DNA of 64,000 bases from Aquila chrysaetos chrysaetos (lineage: Eukaryota > Chordata > Aves > Accipitriformes > Accipitridae), in the NCBI RefSeq assembly GCF_900496995.4, contig NC_044030.1, forward strand, positions 78,284,017 to 78,348,016. Reading direction: 5' to 3'. The notes under the pieces were generated by a model. It was given only the letters and a program-made list of their open reading frames with translations. It searched no databases and was not told where the DNA came from. Positions 56,356-64,000 of the stretch are shown here, piece after piece. The first letter of the stretch is position 1; every line of letters starts with the position of its first letter. The translations under genes were made by a program, and so were the position numbers.

Positions 56356-57596
56356 TGCTGAACTGTTCAGCCCTTGCTCATTAGGGCTGCTGAGATCTTT
56401 TCAGAAGCGGTTTGTGGTCTCTGTGGCTGTCGGACTTCAGGCTGATCCCCTGAACGCAAGAAGCACATGCCTCCTGGAAATAAAAGCACTTGCAGGGAGC
56501 ATTTTGCTCAGGCACCCACAATCATTGGTCATTTTTGAAAACCCTTAGGCTAATTTTCCATGGCTGGCTGGGGAAGGAGAGATTGTCTGTTTTTTGGCAC
56601 GGAAAGGGAATATCCTCCCCTAGTTTGCTGTTCCCACAGTGGCTGTGCTGCTTGGCTGGGGGATGGCTTGTTTGCTGGGGTTTCTGTTGTCAGGAAAATG
56701 CTCTGGTTGTGAAGTGTTTTTTCCTGGCCAAAGCAGCAGCTTTTGGGAAATGTTGATAGCGAAGTGACTCTGGCAGGTGGCAGCTTTTGATGCGCGTGGT
56801 CTCCCTGGGAAGGCAGAGTGATGCTGCTCAAGGGCTGAGGGTGGCACTTAGCAAGTGCAGTGTGCGCAACAGGGAAGGAAAAATCAAAAGGTCAGTGGGA
56901 GAATTGAAAAATGGGAGAAGTGTGGTCTGGAAAGGGCCTAGGGTTGGGAAAGGAAGGGCAGTTTGACAGTGGGGGAAGCGAATGCTGGTTGCTAGCACCC
57001 CAGGCTGTGCTGAGGGAGCCGGACAAAACTGCAAGTTGCTCAAACCATTTGAGCTGGAGCAAAAATGCAGCCTTTGGTGCTGTGAAGTCTTTGCACCAGA
57101 CCCAAGTGCTAAAAGCTCAGCAGCCACTAGGAGGAAATTAGGCATTGGCTGTGAGCATGGTGGGGAGGTCCTGCATGGCTGGTGATGCTGTGGTGGGCTC
57201 TTGCAGAGGAACGAACCGAGGGTGCGTCAAGGATGTCCCCATTACTCCACTTTCCTGCTGAGCATGGTGACCCACCAGAGAGCAAGAGAGGGGAGATCTG
57301 CTCCTCAGGGCTTCATTTGCAGTCAACTAATGAAGGTACCAAGGGCTTGCATTGGCCGTGAGCCGGCACAGAAACACTCGTGCCTTATGCTGGTGGCTCC
57401 TGCTCTGCCGAAGGTACCAGACAGGCCGTTCCTGTTCGTGTTGCTCCTCAATGTGCCTGGAAGGGCTGAGGGATGTGCCAGCAAAAGGTCTGGCAGGAGC
57501 CTGGGACAGCGTTGATTTATTAGCTGGAGTCTCTCCCTTTTGGCTAAATCACCTGTTGTTTCCGTGCATATTAAAACGTTGAGGAGCGCAGTGTTT
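56356..57596. other. Intergenic, no gene recognised
   Basis: About 1.2 kb between two solo LTRs. ORFs up to about 105 codons overlap on both strands with no similarity to known families. Confidence 0.55.
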
Positions 57597-57601
57597 GGGA
57601 A

Positions 57602-58166
57602 TTCATGGTTTAACCCCAGCTGGCAAATCACTCCACCCATGAAGGGACGGGGTGGAGAATCAAAGGAGTAAAAATGAGAAAACTCGTGGGTTGAGATAAA
57701 GACAGTTTAATAAATAAAGCAAAAGCCGTGCATGCAAGCAAAGCAAAACAAGGAATCCATTCACCACTTCCCTTGGGCAGGCAGGTGTTCAGCCATCTCC
57801 AGGAAAGCAGGGCTCCATCACGTGTAATGGTTACTTGGGAAGACAAATGCCATCACTCCGAATGTCCCCCCCTTTCTTCTTCCCTCAGCTTTATATGCTG
57901 AGCATGATGTCATATGGTCTGGAATACCCCTCTGGTCAGTTGGGGTCAGCTGTCCCAGCTGCGTACCCTCCCAACTTCTTGTGCCCCCCCAGCCTGCTTG
58001 CTGCTGGGGTGAGGAGCAGAAAAGACCTTGAGTAGGTGTAAGCACTGCTCAGCGGTAACTAAAACATCCCTGTGTAATCAACACTGTTTCCAACACAAAT
58101 CCAAAACATAGCCCTGTGCTAGCTTCTATGAAGAAAATTAACTCTACCCCAGCCAAAACCAGCACA
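57602..58166 (-). mobile_element. Solo LTR of an endogenous retrovirus (minus orientation)
   Basis: A 565-bp element related to the LTR at 14144. On the minus strand it begins TGTGCTGGTTTTGGCTGGGG and ends GGGGTTAAACCATGAA, where the usual terminal CA appears mutated. A TATA-type CATATAAAG is at 57889-57897 (minus), and an ATTAAA signal reads at 57706-57711 (minus). The flanks GGGAA (57597-57601) and GGGAG (58167-58171) form a near-perfect 5-bp duplication. No internal retroviral genes. Confidence 0.83.
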
Positions 58167-58171
58167 GGGAG

Positions 58172-61100
58172 GAAAACTACAGCGGTGGCTCTGCTGGGTT
58201 GTGAACTTGTAGTTTGCTGGTCTTCTCTGCCAAAACACGTGGTAGCCAAGCTTGGTTTTGCTGAATGCTGATCTGCCTCGTGTTAACACAGGGCGAGACC
58301 ATGGTTGTGGGCTGGAGATGCTGCCACGGTGTAAGGGTGTCCTCCTGCATGCTTGGAGATCCCAGTGGTGTTAAAAGGGTGAGGGATGAGGGGCATTGTA
58401 CTGCTGGTGGGCAGCCAGCTCTGCAGTGACACCGTGGAACAGCAGACCCCGTCCTGGAGCAAGAACCCCCCCCCAAACCAAAGGAAGAGCAGAGGGGCGG
58501 GTGGTGACGTCTTTCCTCCGTCCAGTAGGATCAGGGCTCATGGGGCAGGACTGCCGATGTGAGGGCTGTCCTGCAGTGCAAGGCTGAGCCAGCTCTCACT
58601 GTTAGGTCTTGTCGGTGGGGATTAGCTTTGCTGAAGCCTCAGCCAAGTGGAATAATGGGCAACTGACTCCCAGGCTCCCTCCCGATCCAGCCTGGGGCTG
58701 CAGAAGGGTAACCCTCCTCCCGCAACCACAGCACCAGGACCTCATCCCTTCTTGCCCTGGCAGTCCCATCCCAAGGACCTTTCCTTTCCCCTGTGCCCTT
58801 CAAAACAGACCTCCATGTCCCTCCCTTGCAGGGACACAGGGCAATCTATTGCCCTGCCTTATACATGCCCTATACCTTATATTTATATAGGAATGCCTGC
58901 ATCTTTCCTTCACGTTTTTGGGGGTGCCTGGGTACCTGTTGGAGGATGGCGAGGCGTTGGGGAACCATGCGCCTTTCCCTGGTATGGGTAGCTAGGGGAC
59001 TGGTGGCCTGTGCCAACTTCATCATCGTCCGGGAGCGAAGAGTGAGGGCTCCCAGTCTCCATCACTGCAGCTCCTGCCGCTGGCCCCTTTTGACACAGCT
59101 GAAAGCAATTCCCTGAGTAATGCTCGCAGCTCCTGCCCTGCGATGGTGATGTTTTTCATCAGGAACTGCAATTTGTTTAGCGGCAGTGATTTGCCGCAGC
59201 CCGTGGCAAAGAGGCAATGAGATACTTTCCCTGCCGTGAAGCACTGACGGTTGTAGGGAGGCAGGATGACATGGAGGGTGTAAGCAGCAGCCGAGGAGGG
59301 GGAGCGTGGGGTCCGGAGCAGGCATGGGGTGGTACATCACAGCCATGGGTCCTGGAATGACCCTGAAAATGGGGGGAGGCTGTCCCCGTCGTCCAAGGCA
59401 GGAGGATGGCTCCCTTTCTTGCTTATGCTGGCTTGCAGTGTGATGGGCTTGCAGGACCCCTTCCCCAGCTCTTTTCCCTACCGCGGACATGCACCTCATC
59501 TCAGCCCTCAACAAAAGCATCCAAAAGCATGTTCGGCATCCCTGCTCACCCCAGTGACATGCTGTCCATCCCAAGGTGGGACTGCGGCACCGATGCTGCC
59601 ACTGTGCTGGGGAAAAGCGTTGGCCTTTTCCAACCCTCTCCTCCCTGTCGTGCTTACACCGCTTCCCCAGTGCAGCAGCCGTTCCCCCATCTCCCCAGGG
59701 CCAGGGTGGGGGGCAAACCTGGCAGTTTCCTTGCATGGCTGTGCGCTTTGCCACCTGCATGTGAAAAGCACTATAGAAATGCCTTACAGCCATGGTCCAG
59801 CGGTGCGGGCACATGGCTGCTTCATCTTCCTGACTCAGCTGGCTGCTGTGGGGCTTGTGGAGGTGATGGGGCCAAAGCCACAGGGTGAGCCACCAGCAGG
59901 GCTGGGAGCAGGCACATGGCTCCAGCCACCCTCACCCCCTCTTCTAACGAGTTGATGCTGCCTTGGGACTTTGCAGGCTGGAAAGAGCAGTGTAGCATCT
60001 CACAGATAGCTTGTTCTTAAGCATGAAAATATTTCCACACGCCTGCTGCTGAGCCTGAAGAATAACGTTCAAAGCTGCCAAGAGTTTTCTTCCCAGGGGT
60101 GTGGGACTGCTGGTGCTTGAGAGTGATCCAAGATAAACTATCAGCCCGTAACACACTTCTGTGAGGCCTCTCCTGCACCTCCAGGTGCCAGCGTGTAGCT
60201 GCGGGGCAGCTCCATTGAAGCGGGACGCTGCAAAGCTGCCATCCCTCCTCTGTCGAGGGCAGAAGAGCTCTGCCTGAGTGGAGGGATTTTCCCCACAAGG
60301 CAATCACCCCTGGAAATAGGGGGTGGCCTGGCTGCAGTTTTGCATGGGGGAAGATTTATTTGGTGGCAGGAGATGGAGAAAACAGCCTGTCCAGCAGCGA
60401 GCAGCCCTGAATCCACAAGCCGCAGCATTTCAGGGATGCAGGGTGAGAGAGGGAGCGGCTGGATGATCCTTTGGACTTGCAGCTCCTCGTGGCAATGCTG
60501 CTGGCAGGGATGGAGAGGACGGTCAGCACGGAGGTGCCCTGGGGTCCTGTGGGCATCACAGCAGGTCAGGCTGGTGGTGGAGACATGTGTGGGCTGCCTG
60601 CCCAGGAACCAGCTCCATTTTGTGGCTCGCAAGCCAGGTGCCACCCCCTTGTGCCACCACTGCGTCCCCGGTGCAAGCTGGAGAGGGCTGGGCTGCCTCC
60701 CTGCCACCTTATGGGGGGCAAGCCGAAATCTGGGACCTGCAGCCTGCCAGGGCACCCTGTTATCACAGCTACAGGGCGGACCAGCTCCCCTCTGCCTCCT
60801 GAACCAGCCCAAGTGCTGCAGCCTTGGAGGGGCCAGGGGGCCATTTGGGCTCCCAGCCGTCAGCCTGATCTGCCGGCACTGCCTCGGCCACGTCCCGCAG
60901 CAGTGGCTGGCTCCTGCTGCTGAAGGAGACACTGAAACCCAGCAGTGAAACTCGGCCGAAGGGCTCGCGTGTCTTGAGTTTCATCTGAAACCACAACACT
61001 GTTGGTAGGTTTCTGTGCAAAGCTCAGCAACCTCCTTCTGGCTCATGCCAGCACTTCCAGCAAACCTTTATTTATTAGTATTAGTTTTTCTTCAGGAATT

Positions 61101-64000
61101 TTGGCTGGGCCATGTGAACTGGCAGGCCTCGCTCAGCATGGGATTTACAGCTTGAACCGGTACCCCTGGGGCAAACGGGTCTCGGCTTGAGCCAGGGCAG
61201 ACCTTGGGTGTGCCAGTGTATGCACTGCAGCCCTTGGGAAGGTGTTGATCTCCTATAAAAAAACTCAACAGCCTCCATTGAGAGATGCCTGGGACAGCAA
61301 AGGTGAGTTCACTGCTAAAGCAGCCATTTGTCCTTGAATGTCTGGGTTTTGAGCAGCTCCAATGGGGAGCTCGGTGTGCATGGCAGGAGTGTTGCAACAC
61401 ACTGGTACCAAGGGAGCTGAGGTCTGTTTGGGGATCACCTACACTGAGTCATCAAGAAGACATGGATCCAGGCCATGTGCATTGCCAACTAAAATACCTA
61501 ACCTGGGAGTGGGGGTGGTGGGCATAGATGTAGCACCGAGAGGAGCGTAGAGCTTGCACTGCCCTCTGCTTTGCCCAGCCTGCCTCCACGCTGCCCTCTG
61601 TAGCGTACCCATCTCCGGTTAAACCCTTGGGCTTCAGGTTACCCTTGTACTGCCTGCTAGGGCAGCCTGAACCTGTGTTACCCCAAGAAGGTCTGCAGAC
61701 CCCTGAGAGGAGAACCCCCTGCACGAGCTGTGCCCATCCAGCTCATGACTTGAGCCGGTCTGTCCACTTGGTTGGTGAAACAGTCCAGAAGGCTGGAGGG
61801 CAGCATCTGCCTTCCCACCAACCTTCTAGCGGGGCTGGGTGACCGCTGTCCGGTCCTGGGGTGGGAGCAGAGAGGCCCTCGCTGGGCTTCTGAGTCCCGT
61901 GGCTCCCACAAGCACTGTCATCCCGAACGCTGCTTCTGCACCCTGTCCCATCTCCTGGGACACAGAGGGAAAGGCTGGGAAGGGCAGAGCGGGTGGAAAC
62001 TTCTCATGGTGCTCTCTCTGCAGCAGCACAGAGGACATGGGCTGCTCCGAGGGTAGGTTTGGGTTTAGTCTTTCCAGTGGGAGTGTGGCAGTAGTGTGAA
62101 AAGTTCCCGTATTCATCTTTAATCCACCTGGGATTTCAGCAGAAACATGTCCAAGGAGTGGTCTCCAGCAGATGGTCAGATGCTGCCTGTGCTCTCTATG
62201 CGCAGATTGGGTCCTGCCTCTGCAGGGATGTTTGCCCTGACCCCGTTGAGCTGGGACTTCAAAGGGATGTTGCTGAATGTCACACAAGACATGCAGCTGG
62301 GGACCACATATCAGCTGTGCTGTGGTGTTTGCTCCTCTCAGGCTGAACTTTGGCTCGTGCAGTCCCCGAGGGCTGCGTGTCTCCTACCCCATGGGAGATG
62401 CTCCCCTGCCATGAAGTGGCAATGCCAGACTGTGCTCTGCATTCAGGGGGTGGGAAACATCAACTTTACCTTCCTGTCTTAGAGATGACTCACAGTGTGC
62501 TTGCTTTTATGCGCTATCTGGCTCAAGGGACTCTTGTTGGGTTTTTTGCCTTGCAAGGTGGAACAGCTCAAGCCAAAGGAATGGAGAGGCCCTCCCCCTC
62601 CTCTCCACCCTCACCCCATCTCTCTGTAACCCCATCTATGGGTAATCCCCTGCTCCCAGGGCTCAGCAACCCGAGTCCGAAGTCTCAGCTCTGAACCTGC
62701 CATACCCTGGCCACATGCTGGGGAAATGGCCGTGCTGGGGAAGGTAAGACTGCAGACAGAGGTGGAATGGCCGAGATGGTGGCAGCAAGGAAAGGTGCAA
62801 ATTCCTAAAGGAAAAAACACAGGGAGTCAGAGGAGTTTTTGGGCACCATGGTGAGGAAATCCCTAGGAGCTGTGAAGACCAGCAGACAGTCCCTGGCCAG
62901 CAAAGGCTCTTCGGCCACATTTTCAGGGTGGTGAGCACAGTAACACCTAGCTGAGGAGCTCACAAAGTCCTAGCTCTCTTCTGTGTGCATGTGTTGGCCA
63001 ATAAATAATTGCTTTACACTTCCAAGGCCAAGCCCATTTTCTACCCTCGACAGGTTTGATTCATCCAGGCCCCTTGTAAGCAAGCTGAGCACAGTCACAC
63101 CATCCCACTGCTCCTTCACTCTTCCCCTGCCCTGAGCACCTTGTGCATGCTGGCGACAGTGCTAGAGGTAGGGGAGGCTGTGTGGGGCTGAGAGGAGGTA
63201 CCCCAGCATGTGTTGGACAAGCAGGACTGGCTACTGGGTGCTCTGCTCCCCTGTTAGCTGTCTGCTCTGCCTGTGCTACCTCGTAACTGCTTCCTACCAC
63301 TGTCCTCCATCAAGCAGAGCTTGGTGAGGTATCCCTGCCTAGCACCGCACTGGGTGGCACAGCCTTTCGACCAAGATCTGGTGTGGTTCTGAAAGCAAGA
63401 CCCCCTCTAACAAGCAGGATGGACAGGCTGGTGGTGGGAACTGCTGGGTGTGGAGCTCTTTGGTCTGGGTGATGCCAGCAGTCAGCCTTGATGGTTACGG
63501 TCCATCTGCCTTGCAGATCTCTGGATGTCAGGGTTTGTTCCACAGAGGTCAGCAGCAATAATGCCAGGAATGGGACGTAGCTGTGTGTCCTGGCCTGGAC
63601 TAAGGAATCTGACCCAAGAGCAGGTTTTCCTGCTCATGCCTGTTGCTGCCCATGTCGTTGCTTCATCCTGCTGCTGTCTTGCCTCATTACCTCCCTTTGA
63701 GTGATCCTAAGATGTCCCTTCCTTCAGCAATGCCCCATGCAGTGGAAGTGAGGTGTCAGACCACCCGCTTTGCTGGGCACCCTCCCCATCACAGCACTTC
63801 CTATCAGGGGGTTCAGGTGGCTTCCCATGGCTCAGCTTCCCCAGGGTAAAAAAGAGTAGGTGAGACTAGTTGTGAAGAGAGTTGCAGTGCCTTGAGAGCC
63901 CTGACTCCTTAGGGAGGCTAGTTTTCCACTGTTGTAGTTGTCATTGCTGGGCACTGAGCCCTTTCACAGTGTGAACCCTACGAGATGTTCCCAAGGTGAT
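58172..64000. other. Intergenic, no gene recognised
   Basis: About 5.8 kb of moderately GC-rich DNA. Long overlapping ORFs (up to 263 codons at 60141-60932 minus, 250 at 59062-59814 minus and 208 at 59329-59955 plus) conflict with each other and show no family motifs. I looked for aquaporin NPA motifs and other neighbouring-gene motifs and found none. No CpG island marks a next promoter. Confidence 0.55.

Noticed and set aside
59062..60948. Cluster of 200-263 codon ORFs on both strands
   Set aside because: GC-rich intergenic DNA with conflicting frames; no domain motif and no CpG-island promoter.
52151..64000. Exons of a neighbouring gene such as AQP3, which adjoins NOL6 in human
   Set aside because: No NPA motifs, aquaporin membrane segments or other recognisable exon found here or in 1-20 kb.
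1..64000. CRISPR arrays, tRNA or rRNA genes
   Set aside because: No regularly spaced direct repeats, no B-box-like GGTTCRANNCC with a cloverleaf, and no rRNA similarity noticed on either strand.

Overview
This window is vertebrate nuclear DNA, almost certainly from a bird. Four CR1 LINE fragments have typical avian 3' ends or reverse-transcriptase remnants, and a fifth older one is likely. Five solo LTRs are of types common in non-galliform birds. The one protein-coding gene has 26 exons with canonical GT-AG introns. Everything else looks like repeat-rich intergenic or intronic DNA. There is no bacterial-style gene organisation, tRNA, rRNA or CRISPR array.

Layout. (1) 1-20.6 kb is intergenic: CR1 at 35-412 (-), solo LTR at 2970-3923 (-), CR1 at 8741-9600 (-), solo LTR at 14144-14727 (+), a 425-bp TG-rich tract at 16055-16480 and a solo LTR at 19067-20109 (+) with a perfect GGGTT target duplication. 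(2) 20.68-21.72 kb is a CpG-island promoter without a TATA box, carrying a GC box, two CCAAT boxes 30 bp apart and a CACGTG E-box. (3) 21.2-51.27 kb is NOL6 (nucleolar protein 6 / Nrap, the Utp22 orthologue), + strand. I resolved 25 exons to the base from splice sites and protein similarity; exon 1 is tentative. The product is about 1145 aa, close to the human 1146. Intron 14 holds a 2.3-kb antisense CR1, and intron 24 is 8.6 kb long. (4) 51.27-64 kb is intergenic: NOL6 3' UTR with a GATAAA signal, CR1 at 51672-52150 (+), solo LTR at 55467-56350 (+) with a perfect CTGCC duplication, and solo LTR at 57602-58166 (-).

NOL6 acts in the UTP-C module of the small-subunit processome, which assembles on nascent pre-rRNA in the nucleolus. 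The CCAAT/E-box/GC promoter suits a MYC-responsive ribosome-biogenesis housekeeping gene. NOL6 lies on the Z chromosome in chicken, so a Z-linked (or possibly W-gametologue) origin is plausible but not shown here.

The most notable anomaly is at the 5' end of NOL6. Exon 3 is 122 nt although both flanking junctions are phase 0, so the conserved frame breaks by one base at an AAG-rich tract. Exon 1's best donor also gives the wrong phase for exon 2. The two offsets cancel: ATG-exon1-exon2-exon3 is open in a shifted frame for 125 codons before rejoining the conserved frame. This is either a compensating frameshift pair or two local sequence errors. I found no convincing new multi-gene system.
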